Below are positions 37,811 through 49,974 of a DNA stretch of 64,000 nt, piece by piece. The stretch is taken from NCBI GenBank assembly GCA_950295325.1, contig OX485808.1:33069180-33133179 (forward strand), written 5' to 3'. Below the pieces are notes generated by a model. The model was not told the origin of the DNA. It did not search any database and was given only the letters and a program-made list of their open reading frames with translations. The stretch is from Polytrichum commune (Eukaryota > Streptophyta > Polytrichopsida > Polytrichales > Polytrichaceae). Every line of letters begins with the position of its first letter. Position 1 is the first letter of the stretch. Made by a program: the position numbers and the translations under genes.

Positions 37811-40589
37811 CTTCTTGAATTAATATAATAGTATGTCATTATTTGTCCAATGAATCTACTCTCCTAGCTTATTGAACAACAATCGTTACTGAGGTCGTTG
37901 AGTGACCTTTGCCTCCCCTTTCCTTTCAGTGGCATTGCTTGTGATGGTGTTCATCTTGTACAAAAATGCAATGAATCTGATTCCTTTAACATTTGATTAA
38001 ACTTGTATTGAAATTCTTGTAAGGTTCAAAAGTCAACTCATTGGTGTTTGACGCAAATCATTCTTGAAAATCATTTTAAAGAGAATGATGAGAGTTGGGG
38101 GTGGGGTACTAGCTAGTAAGTTGTTTGGTGCTCAATAATAAACTCCAAGTTAACTAGTAACTATTTGAAAATATTGGCTCAGATAGTTTGTTACAATTGT
38201 ACATTTTTTTTATAGATCAAATGTTTGGTACTTTCTTCAATTTTATCATTAAGTTGCTGCAATTATTGGCTACATTGTTTGTGAGGTTGAACATGTTTAG
38301 TTAAGTCCCAAAATGCATGGGAGGAGGGGGTCTAACTCAAAACTTAGGTTAAATATATAACATATGAGTTGGAGATAGTTTCAATGTCCACTAAAATAAT
38401 CGTTGACATGTATTTTCAAATCAATTTTCAATAAAGGTGATGTAAGCTTTATCAAGAAAAAATGAATTAAGTTTTTTTTATGATAAAACCAAAAAATGAT
38501 ATTCATGTGTTAAAGCATGTGAAATCTATGATTAGAAAACTCCATGAAGAATAAAAAAATCCTATCATTTCTATCACATACCATTTCCAGCTCACAAAAG
38601 TGTGCATGAAACTTGACATGTTTCCTTCATAAAGTATCAACACTACACCATTGGTTTTATGTAGTGTGGGCTCTTAAATAATGTGCAACATATAAGGATG
38701 ACCCACTTTAATTGAAGGTTATTTGGTGAAATGAAGTGGCTCAATCAAATAACAATTGCTCGTATGGGTCATTGCATGGGCTTATACCACCATTGTTTGG
38801 CCACCGCTCCTTGCACACAATCACTAGTAGTTTGAAACTAAAAATCATCTCTAAAAAACTCAAGACAACCGCATCCTACCATGATGTCACCATAGGCTGA
38901 TGTGAATAGTGTGTTTTAGATTTTTTTGAGATTAAAGCGTGTAAATGTAAGCTTGACACATTAAATCATGAAATGTAATGTCTTGCACACTACATTAATT
39001 TCTTTATTTTGCTTAGTAATGTGACAACGTACTATAGTGTGCACCATATTAGATCAAGATAACTAAAGTTTCCAAAGTCTCCAATTAACGAATATAGTGA
39101 TAGTAGTGCAAAAGCTTTGAAATAATGAAACCCACACTAGATAGAAGGAAGAGTGAAGTGTCCATGGGACGAAGTGCACTTAAAATTTGTGTTTCCTTAG
39201 TGGAACATCAACTTGGAACCCGTCACCAATTTAGAGGAACGTCCACCAACTTGAAACTTGATACTCAAGATTTGACCCAAGTCACATTATGAGATCTTCC
39301 AAGTTGGGATCTCATCCTCAAATTTCACCCATTACATACAAAGTGCTTGCAATTTGCATGGCTTAGGATCCAATTCTTGTATTTCTGGCCTTGTATTTGA
39401 GCCACTTTTCAAGAATAGAATTTTTATGATAAGAAACTTTGATACAAAACTCTACAGCCACTTCAATTGTAGAAAAGTACTGACCAAAAAATTCATGTGA
39501 TATGTAAGGTAGATGGGTCTTAAGAGGCTCATTCTCTTCATTGTACCCCTAGGTTTGATTGGCATGTGGTTCAGTGAGGATCAAAGAACAAACATCATAA
39601 AGACACATGTTTAAAAGAGATTGGACCACGTCTTCAAAATTTTAATAACTACTTTACACTCCATAGTGAACACAATTGGGAGGACCTATGTATCTAGTTA
39701 AGAAATCAACAAACATTCACTTCTAACAATCATAAATAAATCAAGGGAGACTTGATTTTCAATCTTATTTTTGCATATGTTTCATTGTAGGTTTGCTAAT
39801 GCAACACGAAAAGTTTTCAAATTGTTGTTGACATCAAATAGGTAGAAGTTGGGGAACATGAAAAACAAACCAAATTACACCCACTTACCTTATTGTGGTG
39901 TGCGATGCGTGTTCTAAAATCCCTTGTGTGCCGAATATTGGGCTACATTCAAGTGGCGATTGTGAACTTGGGTACATAACATTCTTGAGTAGCCAATTTA
40001 GGTTGCAATGCAATTGGAATGATTATTTGGTAATCCGGATAACCTAAGAATGATCCATTGGGGACACACCTCTTCAAATTAATTCGTGGTAGATGGAAGA
40101 AAGCTTCATGTCCAACGAAAACCTTGATTCTTGAGCATATTTATCCAAGCATCTAAGTTGGATGTGCCTAAACAATCTCTAATCTTAAAACAAACACCTA
40201 TAACATATTTGAGTGGTGTATGGTTGTGTGTGAATCTAAGAACGGACACCAAAAACACATGTGTTGAAAAAAGATTGGACTATTTGTTAAAAATTTGTTC
40301 ACCATTCTAGACGTAACAGTCAAGATAATTGAGACAACCCTATTCAACAAATTATTAAACCAAAAAATCTTCACATTCACAATGAATAGGGTTTTCTTCT
40401 TAAGAAAATCCAAAAACACGATTTGGAATTGCTAATCATTTTGCACTGATTGCGTGTGGCATATCCTACAACAAGTGTCCGTTTTAAGACCCGCTTACAT
40501 TACAGTAGAAAGAGAGCGTCCTTACACATGCTTAAGAATCGCTAAAATGAATTCGGGTTTTTGTTTAAAAAAATGGATGGTTTCATTCA
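37811..40589. other. Unassigned AT-rich sequence
   Basis: No gene. A block around 39550-39690 (acatgtttaaaagagattggacc) recurs at 40200-40340 and at 43920-44040 (cacatccaaaaggtta..gagattggactatgtgc), so an old dispersed repeat runs through here; family not recognised. Confidence 0.45.
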
Positions 40590-40594
40590 AGTGC

Positions 40595-41940
40595 TATGAG
40601 CCCAAAATGGTTGCTCATATTTGTTTTATGTTTAGAATTTACTTAGAATTGCATTTGAGGTCATTATTGAAATATCAAAAAGTATAAAAAGAGTGAGGCT
40701 TGGTGTGGATTTATGTTTCAGGCCTTAAGCTTATTTTGTGTGGTTAATTAGAAGCTTAGAGGCATTAGGGAGTGCTTTGGTTAAGTGAGTGGTGTTTGAG
40801 AGGCAAGGGGAAGGGCCTCGGGGTTTAAGTGTTTGAATTGGGACCTATGGTGTTGGTTTAGGGGGTGAAGGTTTAGTGGATAAGATAAGTTCCTACTAAG
40901 TAGGAGGAAGGAGGGGTTAAGGTCTCTTGGGGGTTTTGCGGGTCTCTCTCTCTTTTTCTTTCCTCTCTTTTTCTTCTTGTTGTTTTTTTGGTGTGGAGTG
41001 ATGGAGAAGCTCAAGGAGTTCAATTGGGGCTACTAATTTTTTGAACAACTTTCAGCTGCTGGGCCGAGGCCGAGTAAGGACTACAGATTGAGCAGCTTGC
41101 AGCTGCTGGGAGGCGAGTAAGGTTACAGATTGAGTAGCTTCAGCTGCTGAGAGGCGAGTAAGGTTACAGATTCAGTAGCTTCAGCTGCTGGGCCGAGGCC
41201 GAGTAAGGTTACAGATTTAGTAGCTTCAGCTGCTGGGCCGAGGCCGAGTAAAGTTACAGATTCAGTAGCTCTCAGTTGTTGGGCCGAGGCCGAGTAAGGT
41301 TACAGATTCAGTAGCTCTCAGCTGTTGGGCCGAGGCCGAGTAAGGTTACAGATTCAGTAGCTTCAGCTGCTGGGCCGAGGCGAGTAAGGTTACAGATTCA
41401 GTAGCTCTCAGCTGCTGGGCCGAGGCGAGTAAGGTTACAGATTCAGTAGCTCTCAGCTGTTGGGCTGAGGCCGAGTAAGGACTACAGATTGAGCAGTTGC
41501 AGCTGCTGTGAGGCGAGTAAGGTTACAAATTCAGTAGTTGCAGCTGCTGGGAGGCCGAGTAAGGGGTGACCGAGTCAGCCGGTTATGGGACCGGGTGGTG
41601 AAGACCGGGCACAAGCCGGGTATGGGCCGGGTAGGGCCAAGGGCTAAGGGCCAAGGGCCTAAGGGGGATATTGCTCCGCCATTAGAGGGTGGTCTAGGGA
41701 TTAGCTTTTGGTAGTGAGTGAGATTTGGTGTGTAAATTAGTGTAGGGAGAAGAGGATAAATAGGGAAGAGCATTTTTCAATGCTTGTACTCTCATTATGG
41801 AATAAATTGGTGTGTAAGAATTGATGGGAATTGAAATGGAGTTTTAGGAAGTTGGTAAGAGGGAGCTATGAGAACATGAATGTGATACCCATTCCCTCAC
41901 CCGGACTAGGACGCTTAAGGGTGGGCGGTTTGGCCTCACA
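40595..41940 (+). mobile_element. Solo LTR, family A (copy A1)
   Basis: 1346 bp from TATGAGCCCAAA (canonical TGTGAG, first G changed) to GGTTTGGCCTCACA, flanked by a perfect 5-bp duplication AGTGC at 40590-40594 and 41941-41945. TGTGAG and CTCACA are inverted copies. An AT-rich TATA-like ggataaatagg lies about 190 bp before the end and aataaa just after it. It is longer than its relatives because of an internal minisatellite. No internal retroviral-type domain. Confidence 0.92.
41045..41570 (+). repeat. Minisatellite of 50-60 bp units inside LTR A1
   Basis: About ten variable units of the form gctgggccgaggccgagtaa..ggttacagattcagtagctt. Unit length varies through loss of short blocks (ggccgag). 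Absent from the other family A LTRs, so it arose within this copy or its recent lineage. Confidence 0.9.
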
Positions 41941-41945
41941 AGTGC

Positions 41946-43039
41946 CTTGAAGGAGCATGTTTATGTGAAACTAGAGAAGGGTATGATGCAGTTGTTGTGC
42001 TGAACATAAGGCTCTCCTATATACATGCCTTGATTCATGTAACGTTATTGGTTGGGGGCGGAAGGCTGGGGCACCACAAATGTTAAGAAATTTAATTGGA
42101 ACGGCCAATGGTAGAAAGTAGAAGAAGGAATTAGAAGGGACTAGCAGGCAAGCAAGGTTGGGGAAATGATCTCAAGGTTGAGTTCAACTACACCATTTAT
42201 GGTATTTAGTGTCACTTACTATTTGGAGTTCATCGCCGCTATAACTTTTTACTAATAATGTAAGTGTTTTACCAAGTAAAGTCATTTATGTAAGTAGGTT
42301 GTATAATGTTTGTATAACCTATTCAATCTATGTTGGTAAAAATTGAAATGTATAGTAAGAAGTTATAGCGTTATGCAATTCCAAATAGCAAGTGACATTC
42401 AATACCATAAACGGTGTACCACTTTAGATTCATATCCATTGCTCATGGCCTGTGAAAGCAACTTGATCTCACGATCATTGTTTTAACAACTATAATCATG
42501 AACATTCTTGTGTTGACTAGTAGTTGCATGTGTTCTATATTCCTTTGATTATTTCATCGCTCCTTGCATGCATCTACTTTTTTCATTGAACATAGTCATA
42601 ATCTTGAACCTTATTGGAGCGTCAATGAGGATATTTTATATGAAAGCAACGGAAAATCCACGAATGGCATAACTATTAAGGAAGGAAGGAAGGAAGAGTG
42701 AAGGAGATAATTAGGAGACGAAGGAAGGGAGGTAGAAACTACTTGGGTTTTGTTAGACAATATGTAGTCAACTTTCGAATGATATGGCACCCCTACAGAC
42801 TTTTTTTTCTTTAACATTCATATGATATTTTAAAGGGGATTTCCTAAAGGTAGGTGAATGTGCACCTAGAAACTTTGTATCCAAAGTTCACCTCTCAAAT
42901 GATACCTTCCCACAATCTAGCATGGTCATATTTTCGAAGTCTATTCAAACTCCCTGAAACATCCATGCCCAAAGGCGATATTAATATACAACTATCATTT
43001 CTAAGATAATCATTAAGCATGACTTCCTTGCTTTGTTAG
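41946..43039. other. Unassigned sequence with a MITE
   Basis: No gene; contains MITE M copy 4 (42191-42416) and a GGAAGGAAGGAAGG microsatellite near 42680. Confidence 0.5.
42191..42416. mobile_element. MITE family M-like, copy 4 (TA target)
   Basis: 226 bp with about 65-bp inverted ends starting CACCATTTATGGTATTTAGT and CACCGTTTATGGTATTGAAT, flanked by TA on both sides. Inner sequence CACTTACTATTTGGAGTTCA resembles the family M copies at 17579, 21047 and 25507, but the outermost ends differ. Confidence 0.75.
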
Positions 43040-43345
43040 AGACTTGGGTATAGGCCAATCACTTTATGGACCATTTGGGTTGAAAGGAATGACCTTACCT
43101 TTAACAACACTAGGTGCAACATCAAGAAGATTCATCAAACAATTTGGCAAGCCTTACTTGACTATACTAAAATTGATTGACAAAAAGTTCTCCAAGATGT
43201 AGGGAGGGTTGCCATCTATGATGAGGCACTTGCCAACATTGACATGCCAAGATGGGGTCGCAACGACCTTCTCTATTCTAGGGAGAACACTAGGAAAGTG
43301 ATTTGGATTCCTAGGGCACCTCATGTGGGCTATGTTGATCATGCT
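43040..43345 (+). mobile_element. LINE fragment (RT C-terminal, zinc-binding type)
   Basis: Plus-strand frame reads TLWTIWVERNDLTFNNT, IHQTIWQALLDYTKID, one stop, then KVLQDVGRVAIYDEAL, MPRWGRNDLLYSRENTRKV. The W-x-x-W-x-E-R-N-x-x-x-F signature is typical of the tail after the zf-RVT region in plant LINE polyproteins. Truncated at both sides; no reverse transcriptase core here. Confidence 0.55.
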
Positions 43346-44051
43346 TAGGTTGCTTACTCTTCCAAGGATTTAGTGGTTTCATAGTATGCAATCAAGAGAG
43401 TTGCCACTCTTTTGTCCAAGACTTGGTGGCCTCCTTTGTTTTGGGAAAAGAAGTAAACTTGGTTCATGGGTCTCAAATTGTCTCAAAATTTGTTTCTCTC
43501 ATTAAAAAAATATCATTGCAAGATACCTAATACGGTTATCCTTTATTTCAACGTGACTTTTGGTCGTGAGTTGTTTTGATTGTTTTGCAATCTTCTTAAC
43601 AAGTGATTATATAGGTATGCACAAAGTGGTCAATGTTGAGCGGTTGTTTGTCATTAACTTTTTGGCCAACCATATGAGTTAATGGGCCATCGTAACAATC
43701 CTTAGAAGACACCTAGAAGTGTTTGTCTTAGGATAAGAGTAACCATATCACCACACCTAAAGTGGGTGTTTGTGTAAGAAATTTCTTTAACTTGTTATAT
43801 TGATATTGCATTCTCTACCTTGTCATAAGATATTGTTACAATGGTATTGAACATGTCAAAGATAGGATGCCTCTCTTGATAGGTCGAGGCTTTATAGGTG
43901 ACCAATAAACCTATATTTGACTGGTATGTGGCAAGGCTTGTAGTTATGAATGGACATCCAAAAGGTTACATGTGTACGATGAGATTGGACTATGTGCTCA
44001 TTTTCAATACCACTCTAGGTTGAATAGTGAACAACATCACATTTGGGAGCC
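43346..44051. other. Unassigned sequence
   Basis: No gene. Its right end (43920-44040) belongs to the diverged repeat shared with 39550-39690 and 40200-40340. Confidence 0.45.
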
Positions 44052-44059
44052 CCTTGGGA

Positions 44060-44548
44060 CATGGGTAGATCACTTAGTGCATTTTAAAAACGACGCGCGA
44101 CATAATATAGAGAGGATTAAAATCATTTGAAATAAAAATTATAAAGGAATTCCAAATAATGAAGGGGCCATTAAATGTAGACAATCCCATTATAAGTAAG
44201 TTAGATGGACATAAAATGTGGGCCATTATTTTTTTGTAAAATTAATATACGGGCTGAAGATAAGGATCCTAGAAGGTATGTTTAGTATGGTATGTAAATG
44301 GGTTTAGGACTCACGGGGATGGATGTTAATTGGGATTTCCGTCTGTCCAAAATTACTTAAAAGGAATATAGAGTACAAAAAATTGCAATGACTTGGAAAA
44401 TATAAGTAATGGAGGGGTGCAAACAAATGGGCCATTTTTTTAAATTTAAGTAATTATAGGGAGGCTTTAATTCAGCCCTTGAAGGTAAATAGCCCCAAAA
44501 CAAAATAACCCCAACCGCACGTGGTGCACAAAAAAGCATCTACCCGTG
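44060..44548. mobile_element. MITE family G, copy 2 (8-bp TSD)
   Basis: 489 bp, closely related to 32230-32738, ends CATGGGTAGATCACTTAGTG and CACGGGTAGATGC..., flanked by a perfect duplication CCTTGGGA (44052-44059, 44549-44556). Relative to copy 1 it has an extra block near 44265-44305 and lacks about 50 bp near the middle. Confidence 0.93.
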
Positions 44549-44556
44549 CCTTGGGA

Positions 44557-45034
44557 GCATAGCCTATGTAATCACTAAAAGAGAAAGAGAGTCATCTTCA
44601 TTTGACCTCTTATAACTTCTAGATCTCAACTCCAATTATAGAACTTGAATGACAATCTTCATCATAACATCAATAGAATAGACAAAATCTCAAATAATGA
44701 TTGCTATAATAATGACAATAGTTATCCATGAATTCAACATGGGTTATGGTCGGGAGTTGCTCGGTTTGCATACAACACCTTCCATATTTGATAAGTCTTT
44801 GGTGCATGCTTGGAGGTAGTAGTGCGGAGGTTTGAACAAAGAAGAGCATTCTATATTGGCTGAGTTGAAGTTGTTTGTGAGGTATGTGTTCCTTGTTCCC
44901 CTTTGTTCAAAGAATATGTGCTATTTATTTTCTAGTTGCTTTCAACAACAGACTTCATATCACACCATACCAGCCTACAAACAAGGGGTCTCATGATGTT
45001 TTTTGGTTTTTTTGAATTGGTAATATATGTGCAG
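44557..45034. other. Unassigned sequence
   Basis: No gene recognised. A splice-donor-like GAG/GTATGTG at 44878-44886 lies upstream of the coding-like exon, but the upstream frame is not informative. Confidence 0.35.
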
Positions 45035-45136
45035 ATAGCAGGCCCATTTGTGTTTGGTCTGTTGCTGTCAAAATATAATCGAAAGCTTTGTGTGAAGCTG
45101 GCTGTGGGAGCAATGGTCATTACCCTTCCTTTGCTG
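45035..45136 (+). CDS. Isolated coding-like exon, hydrophobic 34 residues
   Basis: A 102-bp stretch bounded by a good acceptor (atatatgtgcag) and donor (CTG/GTAAGT). Its length is a multiple of three and one frame is open: IAGPFVFGLLLSKYNR followed by KLCVKLAVGAMVITLPLL. Two hydrophobic helices separated by a basic loop suggest a membrane protein. I do not recognise the family, and no other exon of the gene is evident within several kilobases, so it may be a captured gene fragment or one exon of a gene with long introns. Confidence 0.4.
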
Positions 45137-46304
45137 GTAAGTGCTTATGACCCTTCTGGGTGGTCCAAGACCAAAGAAACTCCAAAATCGATTGATACTA
45201 TTGGTCGAGAGTAGAATCTTGGACCCCAAGACTTTACACTAGGGTCCGCGTCTGAGGTATGAAAAAATGAAGTGCTGCTAATGTGGCATCACTTTCCCAC
45301 TATATCTCGATGGTGCCCACTCACGAAAATGCTCCTAGTTTGATGGATTGATAGACTCATCTTCAAAGTCTCTCAAAAACGCATGGTTTGGTAGAGAGAT
45401 TTAGTCCATCTATTGACATTTTAGAATGTTGAAGTGGGTCAAAACCCCCAATTTAGTGCAATGAAGGGGGGGGGGGGCGTACTTGACTTTGGCCAAAAGA
45501 ACTCATTACTAAACTTTAAAAGCACTGGTTTAGGTGCCTTTAAAAGTTTGTCATGAAATCCGTTTTAATATAACCATCTTTCGGTCAAGGTTAAATGCCA
45601 CCCCTTTATTTTGCTTAAATTGGGGATTCCAACACCATTTGAACACTCCTTAAACATCATAGAATGTCAAAAGTGGGCCAAAACTCCCCACCAAACCAAG
45701 CGTTTTGTAGAGACTATAAGGATAACTCTAATCTTCAACTCTAGCTTAGGTCCACTCTTGAGTCTAAAAGTAAGGTCCATTGAAGGTTAGTTTGGAACCC
45801 GAGTGTCTTGAACATGGACCCTAAGGTAAACCCACCTTAGATTGGCATTTAATGTCACTGCAGGCCATCACTTGCTTTTAATAACAATAAGTTGCATAAA
45901 ATATTCCACATTTGTGCATATTGGTCATGTTATGAGTATTTGCAAGCACAATGTTTTGATTGGATTTGCTATTCAAATGCAGTTGACTCTAGTGGAGCTT
46001 ACATCTAGATTTTGCGTCAAAGCCCACCTCAAAAAGGTGGGCCTAATACAAAATTGAGAGACCATGAGCCTTCAAAATCTCACAATCCTTGCTTTATTGT
46101 AACATTATTTTGTAGAATGGACCACATGAATAGGATGGTGATGAAATAGCATTTAGTCGAGATCCGATGGCGTATGTCTTCACACTACACCTGAAGGCCG
46201 GTGAGCCACGATATTCAATTTCCATGGTATGGCCTTTGGATGAGTTCTAAAGGGCCTCACAATTTCATGGTCACAACCCTTGGTCACAGTGTAGAGTGGC
46301 CCAT
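45137..46304. other. Unassigned sequence with a possible inverted-repeat element
   Basis: At 45368-45400 AGTCTCTCAAAAACGCATGG, then TTTGGTAGAGAG, is matched inverted at 45695-45728 (accaaaccaagcgttttgta, then gagact), about 360 bp apart: a possible MITE without a visible target duplication. A G13 run lies near 45465. No gene seen. Confidence 0.45.
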
Positions 46305-48430
46305 TGTGAGCCCAAATTACGTGCCCACATGTGGTTTTAAGCTGTGGAGCTTTTAAAACTTGGGTTTGGAATTCCTTTTAATTATTCAAAACATAAAAAG
46401 AGCGTTGCATTGAATTTTAATTTAGATTAAGTGTAGGCTATGTTGTTAGTAGCTAAGTGTTAAAGTGTGAAGTTGAAACCTTATGAATTAGTTAGTCGGG
46501 TTAATGAGGGTTGACCCAAGGCTTTGTGAGCTGGATTAATTGTGGAGAATGGGCATCGTCGGTGTTCGTTTTGAGAGGGGCCCTGCCAAGTGGATAACTC
46601 TGTATTTTGGAGGCCAGGAGAGGTTCTGAGATCTCTCGAGCTCTCTAGGAATTCGAGGGAAGAAGAGGAGCGAAGCCCTGTCGCGGCTGGGATGCGGAGG
46701 ATTCAAGGTTGAAGAGAGATGACAAGCGGCAGGTGAAGCAATGTGGGAGCCGAGGCAACTCCTGCACGGAGCCCAAATTCAGGAGCGGCTCAAAGAAATT
46801 CCAGAGCGAAGGCAACTCTCGACAGCTCCCAGGCTTGAGCCTTGCCAAACTGGGCAGGGGAGATTCTTGTGGTTCTTTTGGGGAGTGAGAAAAATCGATC
46901 CTTAGTTATGACCACCAGGTCGTCGAGGATGTAGCTCTGATGTCTCGAAGACTCCACTGTGGCCAGTGTGCGTGTGTGAGCCCAAGTTGGGGCCGACATT
47001 TGTGGTTAACCTTTAGAACGGTTAAAACTTAGGCTTTGATTTTTCATTACATTATTTAAAACATAAAAATAGTGTGAGTTGAGTGGATGTTGAATTTAGC
47101 TTCATTAGGGGTTGGCTTGTGTTTTTGTGAGTATTGCATTAGTGGAAGTTAGTTTGAGTTGGGTTAAGAAGAACTCAGGGCAATTAGGTAGGTATGGGTT
47201 AGGCTTAGAGTTAATTGTTCTCTTGAGGTAGCTAGGTGTTTGTTTTAGGCACTTGGTGGCTTCGTGTAGGGGTTGTAACCGTTTCCAGTCGGGTGAGGTG
47301 CTGGAATCCCGGATCTGAGAGGGGGAGGCTCTCTGTTCGGTTGGGAAGAACATTGTGCACACTCTCTCGAGGTGGCGGCCGAGGTTGGCTGAGAGTGGTG
47401 ATGCCTTGCAGGCTGGGGGCTCCAACTGAATCGTTAGGTTGTAGCAGTTAGATTTGGCTAGGGGAGTAAGTGGCCGAATGCGGCAAGGCTAAAGCAGGGG
47501 AGCTGGGAGGGAAGAGTCTCTTCCGTGAGAAAGGGCATGAATCACCCTGGAGGCAGAACACAGGGTCGGCACAAGGGCTGGGAATGTAGGAAGCTGAGTT
47601 TTGAGAGGTTGGCATCGAACAACAAGGGCTGCGAGGAATGCGCAATGCAAGCAGAGGAGGCTTAAACCCTGCTGATCTGCACCAAGGGAAGGGAATTCGT
47701 GAGGTTGGAAGAGACTTCAGATGCCAGAGGGTGGCACGGATTGAGGCATGTTGCAAGAGAATCGAATTCCTCCACACTAGGTCAGTTCAGGTTGCTAATG
47801 CTACTGAATTTTGTGACTTGTTAAGTGAAAAGGGAAAGGTAGCAACGTTGAATGGATGCACAGGGTTCGGCTTCCATTGCTGGAATTGGGCTTCAGGGTA
47901 AATCTGCCTTTGCGGCAGAGAGAAAAATTGTAATGCCATGAGGCTGTGTGATGATCTGTAGTCAGGAGCAACAGTAGCGGTGAAGGATTGCTCTGCAATG
48001 GGCAACAGGGTTTTCGAGGTTGTGGCCGAGGAGCTTGTTGCGGAATCTACGTAGTTGAAGACCAGTGCAGATACCGCTCTCAGAGTCGGGTGTTAGGCTG
48101 GTGTGGACAGTGGTTGAGCTCGCTGCCTTGAGCTACGGGAGCTCCGCCCCGTGACGGGTTCTAAAGGGCAGTGAAGGGCATTGACGGGCTTAGGCCCAGG
48201 AGGAACATCGTAGAATCACAGGCTAACCGAGATGACTGAAGGCTCCGGGCTTAGCTTAACTTGAAGGGCACATAACCGTGCATCCATGGGTGAAAAAAAT
48301 ACAATTAATGGATAGTTGGAATTAGGGATAGGGCTAGCTTAATTAGTGGGATTAAAGGTTTTGATTAGGTTAGCGGAGCATTTGCGGAATGTGTGGCCAT
48401 AATGATGGGAGGCGGAGAACCGCCCATACC
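46305..48430 (+). mobile_element. Two overlapping family A LTR copies (A4 interrupted by A5)
   Basis: TGTGAGCCC starts at 46305 and again at 46975, each followed by the conserved acataaaaagag or acataaaaatag block about 90 bp on. The second copy therefore begins inside the first. The later part is family A LTR sequence (GC-rich middle, then gattaggttag), but neither CTCACA end is found before 48480, so the right ends are lost or altered. No internal coding region seen. Confidence 0.6.
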
Positions 48431-48838
48431 GCCAGTCGATCCCATCGATCCATTGGTGAGACTGTCAGCCTTGGGGAAAGTTAGTATGTGAGTGGAGAGC
48501 GGAGAGCAAAGAACTCAATTTGGGACATGAATTGAGAGGAAAAATGCACCTATAACCGCGGGATTTAGGGAAAAACATCGAACTATTTTTAGAAACTTTT
48601 AAGAGTTAGGGACTCTATTACTGTGGAAATAGGCCAACATTTCCCCATTCATAACGTTTATAGATTTTTGAAACATAGAAATATTTTAATAAAATACAAA
48701 ATTAGGGCTTACATCAGTATGACGTCACCAATACAATATCCAAACTTGTGTACTATAGTACATATTACTGTAAATTAAATAAAATTTACTATTTGAAGGA
48801 AACACGAAGGAGGTTTGTGAAAAAAGATTCTCCACATA

Positions 48839-49448
48839 TAGTCCACCCTCTATAAATGTTACACCTATAAGTGTTAACCCTTTCTAAATGTTAACTTTCT
48901 TCTACTCCCCACATATTGCACACTATAAATGTTAAACGTGTTAATTGTTAACAAAATGCTACTCCCTTCTTTGTAAATTTGACTCTATAAATGTTAACAA
49001 TGAAATACAATCATAACTAGTCTTTTGGAAAGACTAAGATTGGCTACTAATAGTTCTAGTGATGGAAGTTCAAGAATGGAGGCACATTAGAAGTTCCATT
49101 AGAAGGTACATGGAAACACGTTCATGTGGGTGTCCAAGTATGTGGGTTTGTTGGTGCAGATTGAGAAATATTTGCAAGTTGTGCATGCACATGAATCTCA
49201 CCAAAGAACCATTGATTCATACTTCACCCATGATTTGTAAACTTGATATTGAATAAAGTTTTGATTGGGTTTGCAATTTTGTGAATTGTATTCTCTCACA
49301 AGTACTGTTCACATTTGCTTATATTTAGAATATGTTAAGATTTGTATATTGCTCAAAAAAGTAATTTTATAATTATTAACTGTTAACACCTTTATAAATG
49401 TTAACTTTGATCCACTCCCGAGGGTAAACATTTATGGAGGGTTGACAT
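48839..49448 (+). mobile_element. Pogo/Tigger-like deletion derivative
   Basis: Ends GTCCACCCTCTATAAATGTT (48841) and, inverted, GTCAACCCTCCATAAATGTT (ending 49446), the AACCCTCTATAA style typical of pogo-type Tc1/mariner elements. Subterminal copies of TATAAATGTTAAC recur at both ends. Inside, a frame ending at about 49220 reads QIEKYLQVVHAHESHQ then RTIDSYFTHDL before a stop; such an I-x-x-Y/F-F tail is usual for pogo-like transposases. About 600 bp, so most of the transposase is gone. The flanking TA is not perfectly conserved. Confidence 0.65.
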
Positions 49449-49559
49449 TTGATTTTTACATGATTTAATTGTTGAGCATTGTTTACCCATTCCACAACTA
49501 TAATTTAAGTTTTATACTATGATTCTATTCAAATTTGTTTTTTTAGAAATTGTTTTGCC

Positions 49560-49905
49560 TCGTATTTAATGATCTTTTGTCATCATCTTTAAACTACTAG
49601 ATTCAAATGCAAAGGAGTGCGGATCATAGAATAATAAAATCCAATACAACATGGAGTTCAAGGAATAAACTCATCCTCACTCTCCGAAGCACTCTGATCT
49701 ATGAATCTGAGTACTCTTGGATCGTATCTCTGACGTGGACTAGAAGAGGCACTACAACTATCATGAACTATGGGACGGAGTCTTTGGCATAAGCTACTGC
49801 CATATCATCTGCATAACAAGGAAGTCGCATGCTAGAACTAGGAGGTGAGCCGTAGTCTATGGAGCGTCGGCCTTGAACCATCAGACTGCACCAACAAAGG
49901 ACAAA
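49560..49905 (-). pseudogene. Coding-like tail downstream of the methyltransferase-like gene
   Basis: After a possible intron (donor near 49981, acceptor ttggtgcag near 49888) the minus strand shows two coding-looking stretches in different frames: RRSIDYGSPPSSSMRLPCYA, DDMAVAYAKDSVP, and SSSPRQRYDPRVLRFIDQSA, SESEDEFIP then a stop at about 49648. They look like the original C-terminus of the neighbouring gene. The predicted splice does not restore the first frame and a frame change separates the two, so the tail appears dead unless another splice pattern is used. Confidence 0.5.
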
Positions 49906-49974
49906 TTACGATTGTTAGAATTCTTCCAATTAAATGCAACATATTTGAAAAATAAGTTTAAGATGACAAAAGAC

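Noticed and set aside
41045-41570. CRISPR-like or satellite centromere interpretation of the 50-60 bp repeats
   Set aside because: Units are contiguous without unique spacers, lie inside a solo LTR with a perfect target duplication, and the sequence is a plant nuclear genome.
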